A stretch of DNA of 64,000 bases. Origin: Methylophilus sp. Leaf416 (GTDB lineage Bacteria; Pseudomonadota; Gammaproteobacteria; Burkholderiales; Methylophilaceae). A program made the translations under genes and the position numbers. Positions 39,523-48,507 of the stretch are shown piece after piece. The stretch is taken from the NCBI RefSeq assembly GCF_001424665.1, contig NZ_LMQS01000004.1, positions 461,860-525,859 on the forward strand, read 5' to 3'. Positions within the stretch are counted from its first letter, which is position 1. Each line of letters opens with the position of its first letter. The notes beneath the pieces are model-generated. The model ran no database searches. It was not told where the DNA came from and saw only the letters and a list, made by a program, of their open reading frames with translations.

Positions 39523-40566
39523 GTGAGTCTTTTTGCAGAAAAACTGATCGCCTGGCAACAAGTGCATGGTCGGCATGACTTGCCGTGGCAGCAAACGCGT
39601 GATCCCTACGCAGTGTGGGTTTCAGAGATCATGTTGCAACAAACCCAAGTCAGTGCAGTGATTGGCTACTATGGTCGCTTCATGGCCCGGTTCCCCACCA
39701 TTGCCAGCCTGGCAGAAGCTTCACAGGATGATGTGATGCAACACTGGAGCGGGCTAGGCTATTATTCCCGTGCCCGCAATCTGCACCATGCTGCACAAAC
39801 CATTATGCGTGAGCATAATGGGATATTTCCGCAAGACTTTGACCAGATACAGACCCTCAAAGGCATAGGTCGCTCGACCGCGGCTGCTATTTCGGTATTT
39901 GCCTTCCAGCAACAACAAACTATTTTGGATGGTAATGTTAAACGGGTGCTAGCGCGATTACACGCGGTTGACGGCTGGCCAGGCCTGCCTACGGTAGAAA
40001 AGCAATTATGGTCTCTGGCAGAAAGCTTATTGCCAGAAAAAGAGCTGCCTGCATATATCCAAGGCTTAATGGATTTTGGGGCGACGTTCTGTAAACGAAG
40101 CAAACCGCGCTGTGTTGATTGCCCGATGCAGGATCAATGTGAGGCTTTTTTACAACAACGCGTATTGCAATTACCCGCATCAAAGCCGCGTAAAGCAATT
40201 CCGGAAAAGCAGACAACTATGCTGATGATTCTGGACGCCGGGGAGATATTACTGGAGAAGCGACCTAATCAGGGTATATGGGGCGGATTGTGGAGTTTGC
40301 CTGAAATAGTGCCAACGCAGGTTTCAGTGCAACAAGTCGAAGAGAGATATGGTATGCAAGCGGAGTCGCTAGAGGTATTGCCGGTGCTTTGGCATACCTT
40401 TACGCATTTCAAATTAGAAATTACACCGCAACCAATGCAACTGAGTGGTAAACGATCGTCATTGCCACCCAATATGCAGTGGCTATCTATGAATAATGCG
40501 ATTGACGCTGCTTTACCAGCGCCAGTGCGAACATTAATTAAAACGCTGCAGCAAGCGCGGTATTAA
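39523..40566 (+). CDS. mutY: A/G-specific adenine glycosylase
   Basis: MutY removes adenine mispaired with 8-oxoguanine. The 347-residue protein has the HhH-GPD domain (VSEIMLQQTQVSAVIGYY, LKGIGRSTAAAISVFAF with the catalytic region, ILDGNVKRVLARL), the [4Fe-4S] cluster ligands CKRSKPRCVDCPMQDQC and a C-terminal NUDIX-like 8-oxoG recognition domain. It starts with GTG, one base after the AsmA-family gene. It converges with the next gene after a 2-bp gap. Confidence 0.95.
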   Translation: MSLFAEKLIAWQQVHGRHDLPWQQTRDPYAVWVSEIMLQQTQVSAVIGYYGRFMARFPTIASLAEASQDDVMQHWSGLGYYSRARNLHHAAQTIMREHNGIFPQDFDQIQTLKGIGRSTAAAISVFAFQQQQTILDGNVKRVLARLHAVDGWPGLPTVEKQLWSLAESLLPEKELPAYIQGLMDFGATFCKRSKPRCVDCPMQDQCEAFLQQRVLQLPASKPRKAIPEKQTTMLMILDAGEILLEKRPNQGIWGGLWSLPEIVPTQVSVQQVEERYGMQAESLEVLPVLWHTFTHFKLEITPQPMQLSGKRSSLPPNMQWLSMNNAIDAALPAPVRTLIKTLQQARY

Positions 40567-40568
40567 TG

Positions 40569-41054
40569 TTATTCAACATTAGCCAGACGGAACACATGAC
40601 TGGCTAATTCAGATTGATTGGCTTTTACGTAATGCAGCAAATCCAGCCCATTCTCTGGCTTAATGCTAGCCTTTTGATAAATCACCGGTAATTCGAAAAT
40701 AGAGATTTCACGTTCCACAATATTCAGGTTGTTATGAGCTGACCCCTGCAATACATCCAGTAATTTATCGTGGATATTGTCTGTCACGCGTGTGTATGGA
40801 AACAGTATCCAGAAATCAGTACCCTCACGACCCACCAGGTCAGACTTCCTGAACGAGTTCTGCAAGTCATGCGTGAGCGAAGAAAGCTGACGCAACGCCT
40901 CAGGTGCCCCGTAAGCCTCTCCCAGACTATTGTCATCGCCATAGGCAATTTTTACCAGGGCGATATTGAAGTCATCAGCGTGCCTGATCAGCACTTGGCA
41001 GATCCAGTCTAATGTATCAATAAAACGACTACATAACTGAATATCGGAAATCAT
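40569..41054 (-). CDS. Degenerate GGDEF-like domain protein
   Basis: The 161-residue protein resembles the core of a diguanylate cyclase domain: SFRKSDLVGREGTDFWILFPYT aligns with the usual R-x-D-x-x-x-R-x-GGDEF-x-x-x-x-P pattern, but GGDEF reads EGTDF, so it should be catalytically inactive. It may be a c-di-GMP or protein-binding relic. No other domain or membrane segment is present. It has a plausible AGAGG ribosome-binding site before the ATG at 41054. It ends 2 bp from the mutY stop and is divergent from the porin gene. Confidence 0.65.
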   Translation of the reverse strand: MISDIQLCSRFIDTLDWICQVLIRHADDFNIALVKIAYGDDNSLGEAYGAPEALRQLSSLTHDLQNSFRKSDLVGREGTDFWILFPYTRVTDNIHDKLLDVLQGSAHNNLNIVEREISIFELPVIYQKASIKPENGLDLLHYVKANQSELASHVFRLANVE

Positions 41055-41424
41055 GAAGAACCTCTAAATAATTATAATGATTGATATGATTGGCATAAAA
41101 AGAATGCTAAATCCAACGCTATCCTAGCAGAAACACCTTTATTAAGGCAGTGCAAAAAGCTTGAGAAAACCCTGCCTGTTTAAATTTATCCCGCGAATAC
41201 ACGGTGCAAATGTGTTGCAAATCTACAACAATCAAAAGTTGGACTAAGCAATTTGACGTATTAACTTGCGCCAAGCAGCCGCATTTTGCAAAAATTGCAC
41301 TGACCTTCTTGGAAATGCTTGGAGCGATTCCGAGGGAGTTACTTGAGGTACGGATGTTTTTAAACATCTGGCCAAAAGCAATATCCTTACACAAGTTGTA
41401 AAAACAACATTTTTGGAGATTCGT
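41055..41424. other. Intergenic region upstream of the porin gene
   Basis: The 370-bp gap between the divergent GGDEF-like gene and the porin gene is AT-rich. A TATAAT-like box on the minus strand near 41073-41078 could serve the GGDEF-like gene. I could not pick a convincing promoter for the porin, and the one short ORF here (minus strand) has no protein-like features. Confidence 0.45.
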
Positions 41425-42648
41425 ATGAATACAAAATTAAACGTTGCAGTAGCAGCAGCTCTGTTCGCTGCAACTACTGGCGCTCAAGCTGGTATCGTTA
41501 TCCCAGCTGGTGACTGGACACTGGACATCGGCGGTGTGGTTAACGCTTTCTACACAACAACTAAATTCAGTGGTGACACTGGTGCTGGTACTGGTCCTTT
41601 GGGCCTGGGTGCTGGTGATGCTAGCTCACAAAACAACATTACTACTGGTTTGTTGCCAAACTACCTGAGCGTTTCTGGTAAAACTCGCCAAAACGATCTG
41701 GATGTTGGTTTCACAATCAGCATTAACCCAGGTGCTTCAACAACTCAATCAGGCGTACAAGGCTCACAACAAGAAAACCGTCAGGCATTCTTGACATTCG
41801 GTGATGCTTCATGGGGTTCTATCAAAGTTGGTAAAGACTTAGGTATCTATGGTTCAGACGCTATTCTGAACGACATGACATTGCTGGGCGTGGGTGCTGG
41901 TGCTGGTAATCTGGCTGGTAACACAACTACTTTGGGTCGTATCGGTACTGGTTACATGTATGCTGACTGGAAATCACAAATTGCTTACACATCACCAAAC
42001 TGGAATGGTTTCCAATTCACGGCTGGTGTAACACAAGGCTGGAATGCAGTTGCAGCATTGGGCGGCGCAGGTAGTACTGACCGCTCAGGTTCACAATCTG
42101 CATACGAAGCTAAAGCTTCTTACGAGTGGACAGGTGATGTCGCTGGTAAAGTGTGGACATCAGCAATCACACAGAACATCTCAGGTGTAGGTAACGCTGC
42201 TGGTGCAGCCACTACTCCAGGTGGTAAAGAAAGAGCCTGGGCTTGGGACGTAGGTACTACCGTTAATCTGGCTGGCTTCGGCTTGACTGGTTACTATGGT
42301 AAAGGCGAAGGTATCGGCCAAACTCTGCAATTCCAAGGTGGTTTAGATGCTAACGGTAACCGTCGTGAGTCTGATCAATGGTACGTGCAAGGCACTTATG
42401 CATTGCCAGGTGTAGGTACTAAATTGGGCGTGAGCTATGGTCGCTCTACATTAGATGGCAACAGCGTTGATGCATTTGACGAAGTTGAAGATTCTATGTG
42501 GACAGTTGGTGCTTACCACCCACTGACTAAGCACCTGAATTTGGTTGCTGAGTACTCACAAACTAAACGTGATTTAGACAACGTTGGTACACCAGATTTA
42601 GAAGGTAAAGCAAAAACTATCTCTCTGGGCGCAATCTTGTTCTTCTAG
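41425..42648 (+). CDS. Gram-negative outer membrane porin
   Basis: A 407-residue outer-membrane beta-barrel with signal peptide MNTKLNVAVAAALFAATTGAQA, alternating hydrophobic/polar strands, several Gly/Asn-rich loops and the typical final strand ending in aromatic Phe (AKTISLGAILFF). Substrate is unknown. Codon use is strongly biased (GGT, GCT, AAA, CAA), unlike its neighbours, indicating very high expression. The ATG at 41425 follows TTGGAGATTCGT. It ends at a strong UUCG-tetraloop terminator. Confidence 0.9.
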   Translation: MNTKLNVAVAAALFAATTGAQAGIVIPAGDWTLDIGGVVNAFYTTTKFSGDTGAGTGPLGLGAGDASSQNNITTGLLPNYLSVSGKTRQNDLDVGFTISINPGASTTQSGVQGSQQENRQAFLTFGDASWGSIKVGKDLGIYGSDAILNDMTLLGVGAGAGNLAGNTTTLGRIGTGYMYADWKSQIAYTSPNWNGFQFTAGVTQGWNAVAALGGAGSTDRSGSQSAYEAKASYEWTGDVAGKVWTSAITQNISGVGNAAGAATTPGGKERAWAWDVGTTVNLAGFGLTGYYGKGEGIGQTLQFQGGLDANGNRRESDQWYVQGTYALPGVGTKLGVSYGRSTLDGNSVDAFDEVEDSMWTVGAYHPLTKHLNLVAEYSQTKRDLDNVGTPDLEGKAKTISLGAILFF

Positions 42649-42684
42649 TTTGATGCAGATTATTCTGCACAAATCAAAGACATT

Positions 42685-42716
42685 AAAAACGGCAACTTCG
42701 GTTGCCGTTTTTTTAT
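42685..42716 (+). terminator. Terminator of the porin gene
   Basis: AAAAACGGCAAC (42685-42696), loop TTCG, GTTGCCGTTTTT (42701-42712), followed by more T. A textbook strong terminator. Confidence 0.93.
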
Positions 42717-42759
42717 CTATAATTATGTCAAAACCTAATTAATTAGCAGTAAGACAACG

Positions 42760-43434
42760 ATGAATTTGTATCCAGTTACTATTGTAGAAAATTTTTATGA
42801 TGATCCTGATGCCGTGCGCACATTTGCATTAAGCCAGAAATATCAATATCGCCATCAGCTAAAAGATGTACCGTACGTTTTCCCTGGTGCGAGAACTAAA
42901 GATTTATCCGTAATCAACAAACCTTTATTTGAGCAGGTCAGCAATAAGATAATTTCGCTATTTCATAATCCCGACCATGAGCGTATGCGATGGGCTATTT
43001 CCACTAACTTTCAAAGTGTGAGTGAAGATTATGGCAGAGGAGTAATCCATACCGATGGTAATGCGGTATTTGCTGCTGTGTTGTATCTGAGTCCTGATGC
43101 ACCTTTAGATTCAGGAACCTCATTATTTAAACGAAATAAGCAATTCGATCAGACTGCTTATGAAAAAGCGCTTAATGAAAATGATAAACGGTTTGCAGCT
43201 GGCACCATCGCGATGGATACCGGATATCACTCAATGTTCGATGAAATTGTACGGATTAATAATGTTTATAACACGTTGATTTTGTATGAAGGTCGGCATT
43301 ATCATGCAGCCAACAAGTTCTTTGGGAAAACCTTAAAAGACTCTCGTCTTGCACAGGTCTTTTTTGTCAGTAGCATTGATGCACAAAAGCACAGCTCTTT
43401 CCCTATCTGGCGTAGTCAGCAAATCAAAATTTGA
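42760..43434 (+). CDS. 2OG-Fe(II) oxygenase-like protein (DUF6445-type)
   Basis: The 224-residue protein looks like a non-haem iron/2-oxoglutarate oxygenase: HTDGN (H97, D99) and a later His in YEGRHYHAAN (H180 or H182) give an HxD...H triad, with LAQVFFVS near the C-terminus. It resembles the DUF6445 family; neither substrate nor reaction is known. It has its own promoter region after the porin terminator and converges with ntrC after 3 bp. Cytoplasmic: no signal peptide. Confidence 0.7.
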   Translation: MNLYPVTIVENFYDDPDAVRTFALSQKYQYRHQLKDVPYVFPGARTKDLSVINKPLFEQVSNKIISLFHNPDHERMRWAISTNFQSVSEDYGRGVIHTDGNAVFAAVLYLSPDAPLDSGTSLFKRNKQFDQTAYEKALNENDKRFAAGTIAMDTGYHSMFDEIVRINNVYNTLILYEGRHYHAANKFFGKTLKDSRLAQVFFVSSIDAQKHSSFPIWRSQQIKI

Positions 43435-43437
43435 TGA

Positions 43438-44829
43438 CTAGTCATCAATCCCTAATTCCTGAATTTTCCTTGTGAGCGTGTTACGACCCATGCCAAGCTG
43501 ATTGGCTGCCTCTATACGGCGGCCGTCGGTATGTGCCAATGCACGGGTAATTAAGATACGTTCAAACTCTTTGGTTTTGGCATCCAGAATATTTGTTTCT
43601 CCGCGGTTGAGTGCATCAGTCACTTCTTGCGCCAAAGCCTCTTGCCAGGAGCCGCCACTATTTTGCTTGCTCGAGTCTTCTTTCAATTCGGGTGGCAAAT
43701 CGTTGACATCTACATTTTGCCCAGGTGCCATGACTGTTAACCAGTGACAGACGTTCTCTAATTGACGTACGTTACCGCTCCAGCTTACTGACATCAGGTA
43801 TTTAAGTGCGGCGGGTGAAAGTTGCTTTGGTTCAACACCTAACTGCTGCGCACTGTGTGCCAGGAAATGCTTGGTCAGGAATGGAATATCCTCACGACGC
43901 TCACGTAGAGGTGGCAAGCGCAAGCGGATGACGTTCAAGCGGTGGAATAGATCCTCCCTGAACAAGCCTTGTTTTACCCGCTCTTCCAGATCCTGGTGAG
44001 TGGCGGCAATCACGCGTACATTGACTTTAATGGGTTGATGGCCGCCGACCCTATAGAATTGGCCATCTGACAGCACGCGTAATAGCCTGGTTTGCAGGTC
44101 TGCCGGCATGTCGCCGATTTCATCGAGAAACAGTGTGCCGGTGTCAGCCTGTTCAAAGCGCCCTCTCCTGGCGGCCGCAGCCCCGGTAAATGCGCCGCGT
44201 TCATGACCGAAAAGCTCTGACTCCAATAAGTCTTTTGGGATCGCTGCGGTGTTAATGGCAATAAACGGTTTATCAGCGCGTGGGCTATGTCTGTGCAAAG
44301 CGCTGGCGACCAGTTCTTTACCGCTACCGGATTCGCCATTAATCAGTACTGTCGAATGTGAGCGGCTCAAACGGCCTATGGCACGAAAGACTTCCTGCAT
44401 GGCAGGCGCCTGCCCGATAATCTCAGGTGTAGGCTCATCATCTTCAACTTTTTCCACGGCCTGGCGCATGCTTTCATCAACCGCGCGTTTGATTATTTCG
44501 ATTGCCTGGTCAACGTCGAAAGGCTTTGCCAGATATTCAAAAGCGCCGCCCTGGAAAGCTGCAACTGCGCTCTCCAGGTCTGAATACGCCGTCATGATAA
44601 TGACCGGTATTTCAGGGTAACGTTGTTTAACCTCTGATAAAAAATCCAGCCCAGAGCCATTAGGCATGCGGATGTCGCTAACGATTACCTGTGGTTGCTC
44701 CCGGTTAAGCGCATTCAGTGCTTCAGCAGGTGATGAAAAGGTTTTAAATTCAAAATCGGTGCGGGCTAAGGCTTTTTCAAATACCCAGCGGATTGATTTG
44801 TCGTCATCTAAGATCCAGATTGGCTTCAT
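43438..44829 (-). CDS. ntrC: Nitrogen regulation response regulator NtrC
   Basis: NtrC is the sigma-54 activator of nitrogen-limitation genes. The 463-residue protein has a receiver domain ([17 protein letters not shown]; phosphoacceptor D52 in VIVSDIRMP), an AAA+ domain with [14 protein letters not shown] and [12 protein letters not shown], and a C-terminal Fis-type helix-turn-helix ([21 protein letters not shown]). It follows ntrB on the same strand (82-bp gap) and glnA is 3.3 kb upstream; two NtrC-type sites precede glnA. Confidence 0.96.
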   Translation of the reverse strand: MKPIWILDDDKSIRWVFEKALARTDFEFKTFSSPAEALNALNREQPQVIVSDIRMPNGSGLDFLSEVKQRYPEIPVIIMTAYSDLESAVAAFQGGAFEYLAKPFDVDQAIEIIKRAVDESMRQAVEKVEDDEPTPEIIGQAPAMQEVFRAIGRLSRSHSTVLINGESGSGKELVASALHRHSPRADKPFIAINTAAIPKDLLESELFGHERGAFTGAAAARRGRFEQADTGTLFLDEIGDMPADLQTRLLRVLSDGQFYRVGGHQPIKVNVRVIAATHQDLEERVKQGLFREDLFHRLNVIRLRLPPLRERREDIPFLTKHFLAHSAQQLGVEPKQLSPAALKYLMSVSWSGNVRQLENVCHWLTVMAPGQNVDVNDLPPELKEDSSKQNSGGSWQEALAQEVTDALNRGETNILDAKTKEFERILITRALAHTDGRRIEAANQLGMGRNTLTRKIQELGIDD

Positions 44830-44911
44830 GGTATTTCTCTTTAGAATTACTGTTTGATTAATATTAGTTCGAGTTAAATGCCGAAAGAGACTTCACGCAA
44901 AGACCTCATGG

Positions 44912-46006
44912 TTATGATTTAAATAACGTGCTTTCAATAGGCAATAGAATATGGAAAATAGTTTTTCCCGGCTGTGAATCACAATCGATCATGCCGTGGT
45001 GTTGGGTAATAAAGGTTTGTGCCAAGGCTAATCCCAAACCGGTTCCCCCTTCCCTGCCAGATACCAGCGGGTAAAAAATACGTTCTTTGATATCAGCGGG
45101 AATGCCGGGACCATTATCAATAATTTCCAGATGAATACCGACCCGGTAACGCTTTCGCGCCAGAGTAATTTGACGCTCTGCACGCGTGCGGAACGTAATG
45201 CTGGCATCTTTTGTGTGGTTTTGCTGCATGGCTTGCGCTGCATTACGTGCAATGTTCAGTACGGCCTGAATCAGCTTCTCGCGGTCGCCAATCAGTTCAG
45301 GCAAGCTGGTGTCGTAGTCGCGGATCACTCTAATATTGTTGGGAGATTCCGCCAGCAGTAGGCTACGTACGCGCTCAAGCACTTCATGGATATTGGTTGG
45401 CTCGTATTTGGGCACGCGATGCGGCACCAATAAGCGATCCATCAGGCTATGCAGACGGTCAGCTTCTTTAATAATGACCTGGGTATATTCTTTCAGGCTG
45501 GGTTGTGGCAATTCAAATTCAAGTAATTGCGCTGCGCCACGCAGGCCGCCTAAAGGGTTACGGATTTCATGTGCCAGGTTGCGTAGCAGTTCGGAATTGG
45601 CCTGTTGCTGAATCAACATGCGTTCTTCCCTTGCGATGCGTAACTGCTGATCCATTTGTACAAATTCCAGAATCAGCATGTCTTCAGACGTCTGGTTAAT
45701 ACTGGTTGAAATCGGCGTTACGGTGCAAGTGACTGCAGTGGTATGTCCACGCTGTGTAGTTAAAGTGAACTCGTGTTCGCGGAAAGGTCCTTGCGTTTGA
45801 ATGGCATTGGTAACTGCCATTTGCAGGATTTCGCAATTCACAAATACATCGTGGATATGCAGGCCTTGAATTTGGTTGGCACTGAAGGCGAATAAAATCT
45901 CTGCGCTTGAATTGGCATAGGTTACTTCGAGCTGGTTATTCAGCAATATCACCGCAGTGGCAATATGCTCTAGCCCGTTAAACCCATTCGGAGAAATTTG
46001 AACCAT
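44912..46006 (-). CDS. ntrB: Nitrogen regulation sensor kinase/phosphatase NtrB
   Basis: NtrB phosphorylates or dephosphorylates NtrC under control of PII. The 364-residue cytoplasmic protein has an N-terminal PAS domain (about residues 10-120), a HisKA domain with the phospho-accepting His146 in NLAHEIRNPLGGLRGAA and a HATPase domain (LNIARNAAQAM, IIDNGPGIP, GTGLGLALAQ). No membrane segment is present, as expected for NtrB. Context: glnA - DUF4124 - ntrB - ntrC on one strand. Confidence 0.95.
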   Translation of the reverse strand: MVQISPNGFNGLEHIATAVILLNNQLEVTYANSSAEILFAFSANQIQGLHIHDVFVNCEILQMAVTNAIQTQGPFREHEFTLTTQRGHTTAVTCTVTPISTSINQTSEDMLILEFVQMDQQLRIAREERMLIQQQANSELLRNLAHEIRNPLGGLRGAAQLLEFELPQPSLKEYTQVIIKEADRLHSLMDRLLVPHRVPKYEPTNIHEVLERVRSLLLAESPNNIRVIRDYDTSLPELIGDREKLIQAVLNIARNAAQAMQQNHTKDASITFRTRAERQITLARKRYRVGIHLEIIDNGPGIPADIKERIFYPLVSGREGGTGLGLALAQTFITQHHGMIDCDSQPGKTIFHILLPIESTLFKS

Positions 46007-46128
46007 ATCCTTAGCTTTTAATGATCAGCTTGTTAAAGTAAGTGATGACGCCCTGTTTTAAAGCAAAAGCCAAGCCAATTCTATATGATTTATTTCATTC
46101 CAAATTAAAAACTCCCAAAATGGTGCAT

Positions 46129-46620
46129 TTAGTGCGTAAGCTCTTTATTCAGCAAGTCAACATTGCGTTGATGAGCCTGGATTTCAGCCTCAATAATGCG
46201 TAATTTTTCTTCGTACTTAGCCACATTCCTAAAGGTTTTTCCATTCGCGGCTCTGTACACTTCCGGGATGTTTTTTTGCTCTTCATAAAGCTGCATTGCG
46301 TTCTCAAGTGCTTGTTTTTCTTGATCTAATTCCGTCATTAAAATTTCACGACGTTTAGCATCGCGTTGAGCCTGCACCTGATTATCCACTTTAGGAAAGT
46401 TGTTAGGGGTAGGTGTTTTGGCAGTAGACTTCTTTTGGGGTGTAACCGCAGGAGGTACAGTCTCTTTTGGTCCGCTAATCACTAACTCAGGCTTCTGTTT
46501 TCCTTCAGGCTTGATGTTGGTATAGGTGGTTACGCCATTGCTGTCAGTAAATTTGTAAATATCAGCGAAACTGGCGTGAGCTGCCAACAAGGTGGTGATA
46601 AAGTAAAAAAGTCTTTTCAT
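46129..46620 (-). CDS. DUF4124 exported protein
   Basis: A 163-residue protein with signal peptide (MKRLFYFITTLLAAHASFA), an N-terminal DUF4124 segment (DIYKFTDSNGVTTYTNIKPEG) and a Lys/Glu/Gln-rich C-terminal coiled coil (about residues 85-160). Such proteins are periplasmic and uncharacterised; the gene is often found between glnA and ntrB in Betaproteobacteria. Confidence 0.85.
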   Translation of the reverse strand: MKRLFYFITTLLAAHASFADIYKFTDSNGVTTYTNIKPEGKQKPELVISGPKETVPPAVTPQKKSTAKTPTPNNFPKVDNQVQAQRDAKRREILMTELDQEKQALENAMQLYEEQKNIPEVYRAANGKTFRNVAKYEEKLRIIEAEIQAHQRNVDLLNKELTH

Positions 46621-46694
46621 GGCAATAGTTTAGAGTAGATTGTATAGCTTATCAACGTAGCTGAAATTCGAATGGTTGACGCTTGAGATAACCA

Positions 46695-46728
46695 TAAAAA
46701 AACAGGGCAGCCGAAGCTGCCCTGTTTT
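46695..46728 (-). terminator. Terminator of glnA
   Basis: On the minus strand the stem AAAACAGGGCAGC (loop TTCG) GCTGCCCTGTTTT is followed by more T; it lies just after the glnA stop and before the DUF4124 gene. Confidence 0.93.
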
Positions 46729-46744
46729 GGTGCGCATCTTGCGA

Positions 46745-48154
46745 TTAGCAGGAGTAGTACAAACCAAATTCAACAGGATGTGGTGTTTGACGTAACTTGG
46801 TCACTTCTTCCATTTTCAATGCAATGTAAGAATCAATCCAGTCATCTGAGAAAACGCCACCACGGGTCAAGAACTCGCGGTCTTTATCCAGATACTCAAG
46901 CGCTTGTTCAAGTGATGAACATACGGTCGGGATCAATGCATCTTCTTCTGGTGGCAGATGGTACAAGTCTTTAGTCGCTGGTTCACCTGGGTGAATCTTG
47001 TTCTGAACGCCATCAAGGCCCGCCATTAACAAGGCTGAAAAAGCCAAGTATGGGTTGGCAATAGGGTCTGGGAAACGCGCTTCAACACGGCGAGCTTTAT
47101 CAGAATGTACGAATGGAATACGGATAGCTGCAGAACGGTTTTTAGCTGAGTAAGCCAGTTTTACCGGCGCTTCGTAATGCGGCACCAGGCGTTTATATGA
47201 GTTAGTACCTGGGTTAGTGATCGCATTCAATGCGCGCGCATGTTTGATAATGCCGCCGATGTAGTACAGGGCGAAATCGCTCAAACCGGCATAGCCATTG
47301 CCTGCAAACAGGTTTTTGCCATCTTTCCATACGGATTGGTGCACGTGCATACCAGAACCGTTATCGCCAAACATTGGTTTAGGCATAAAGGTAGCTGTTT
47401 TACCGTAAGCGTGAGCAGTGTTGGTAACCACGTATTTCAGGATTTGCGTCCAGTCAGCACGTTGTGTCAATGTTGCAAACTTGGTACCAATTTCACATTG
47501 GCCGGCAGTTGCTACTTCATGGTGGTGCACTTCAACTGGCACGCCCAGCTCTTCCAGGGTCAATACCATGGCAGAGCGGATGTCATGCAATGAGTCGACT
47601 GGTGGTACTGGGAAGTAACCGCCCTTAACGCCCGGGCGGTGGCCTGTGTTGCCGCCTTCGAATTTTTCACCTGATGACCAGGCTGCTTCTTCAGAATTGA
47701 TTTTAACGAAGCTACCACCCATGGTGGCGTCCCATTGTACGCTGTCAAAGATAAAGAATTCTGGCTCAGGACCAAAATAGGCTGTGTCGCCCAGGCCGCT
47801 TGATTTCAAGTAAGCTTCAGCGCGTTTGGCCAGGCTACGTGGGTCACGGTCATAACCTTTACCATCGGTAGGGTCTACAACATCACAGGTCAGCACTAAT
47901 GTTGGCTCGTCAAAAAACGGGTCAACGAATGCTGTGCTTGCATCAGGCATCAGTTGCATATCAGAAGCTTGAATGCCTTTCCATCCGGCGATGGAGGAAC
48001 CGTCAAATGCATGGCCTTCAGTAAATTTATCTTCGTCGAAGTGAGAAACCGGCACGGTTACGTGCTGCTCTTTACCTCTGGTGTCGGTAAAACGGAAATC
48101 GACAAATTTGATGTCGTTTTCTGCAACCAATTTCATTACGTTTGCAACGGACAT
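46745..48154 (-). CDS. glnA: Glutamine synthetase, type I
   Basis: GlnA makes glutamine from glutamate, ammonia and ATP, the main route of ammonia assimilation. The 469-residue type I enzyme shows the metal-binding [32 protein letters not shown] and the C-terminal adenylylation site region [10 protein letters not shown] (target Tyr within it), so it is probably regulated by GlnE. The ATG at 48154 follows GAGGAGAATGTA; a start seven codons upstream is less likely. A sigma-54 promoter and two NtrC sites lie upstream, with a terminator-like hairpin in the leader. Confidence 0.97.
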   Translation of the reverse strand: MSVANVMKLVAENDIKFVDFRFTDTRGKEQHVTVPVSHFDEDKFTEGHAFDGSSIAGWKGIQASDMQLMPDASTAFVDPFFDEPTLVLTCDVVDPTDGKGYDRDPRSLAKRAEAYLKSSGLGDTAYFGPEPEFFIFDSVQWDATMGGSFVKINSEEAAWSSGEKFEGGNTGHRPGVKGGYFPVPPVDSLHDIRSAMVLTLEELGVPVEVHHHEVATAGQCEIGTKFATLTQRADWTQILKYVVTNTAHAYGKTATFMPKPMFGDNGSGMHVHQSVWKDGKNLFAGNGYAGLSDFALYYIGGIIKHARALNAITNPGTNSYKRLVPHYEAPVKLAYSAKNRSAAIRIPFVHSDKARRVEARFPDPIANPYLAFSALLMAGLDGVQNKIHPGEPATKDLYHLPPEEDALIPTVCSSLEQALEYLDKDREFLTRGGVFSDDWIDSYIALKMEEVTKLRQTPHPVEFGLYYSC

Positions 48155-48206
48155 TACATTCTCCTCAATGATCAAGGTCTAAAACCGGTTTTTAAGTTGT
48201 ACACGC

Positions 48207-48235
48207 AAAAAACGGGACATGTTGCGGATGTCCCG
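48207..48235 (-). terminator. Terminator-like hairpin in the glnA leader
   Basis: On the minus strand CGGGACAT-loop(CCGCAAC)-ATGTCCCG is a perfect 8-bp stem followed at once by six T (48212-48207). It lies between the predicted sigma-54 start site (about 48302) and glnA, so it could stop transcripts at about 95 nt, either as an attenuator or as the 3' end of a nitrogen-controlled small RNA. No mutually exclusive antiterminator is obvious; a 5-bp pairing of CGGGA near 48287 with TCCCG is possible. Confidence 0.6.
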
Positions 48236-48312
48236 AAACGTGGGCAAATACACATAATGGATTTGGAATTCTGCTTAACACTGAATCCCGCTAAATCTTA
48301 GAGTGTAATATT

Positions 48313-48328
48313 AGCAGGAAGCATGCCA
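48313..48328 (-). promoter_or_regulatory. Sigma-54 promoter of glnA
   Basis: On the minus strand TGGCATGCTTCCTGCT has the invariant GG-N10-GC and matches TGGCAC-N5-TTGCW at all but two positions. It predicts a start near 48302 and a leader of about 148 nt. Confidence 0.75.
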
Positions 48329-48388
48329 CCCAAAAATATGCATTTTACGTGGTTTACAGGTAACCTGCATAAAATAGTAAAAACCGTT

Positions 48389-48405
48389 AGCACCATTTGT
48401 GTGCA
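48389..48405. promoter_or_regulatory. NtrC binding site 1 upstream of glnA
   Basis: AGCACCATTTGTGTGCA has the NtrC pattern GCAC-N7-GTGC. Its centre is about 70 bp upstream of the -24 element of the glnA sigma-54 promoter. Confidence 0.75.
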
Positions 48406-48418
48406 TTGCAACAAATTG

Positions 48419-48435
48419 AGCACAAAAGTGGTGCA
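48419..48435. promoter_or_regulatory. NtrC binding site 2 upstream of glnA
   Basis: AGCACAAAAGTGGTGCA repeats the GCAC-N7-GTGC pattern 30 bp from site 1, about three helical turns, the usual layout of paired NtrC enhancer sites. Confidence 0.8.
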
Positions 48436-48507
48436 TTAGAGAAAGCTCTGGCTTTAAAGGTATACTCTTCACTTTAGTAAATAATGATCAAAACTAAAGG
48501 TGGTACC

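Noticed and set aside
41090..41110. Sigma-54 promoter before the porin gene
   Set aside because: A TGGCA...TGC sequence is present but the GG-to-GC spacing is 12, not the required 10.
41119..41394. 91-codon minus-strand ORF before the porin gene
   Set aside because: No domain, many rare-looking residues, no ribosome-binding site; lies in the porin promoter region.
48207..48302. Glutamine riboswitch (glnA RNA motif)
   Set aside because: That motif is known from cyanobacteria and its conserved core is not seen here; the hairpin looks like a terminator instead.
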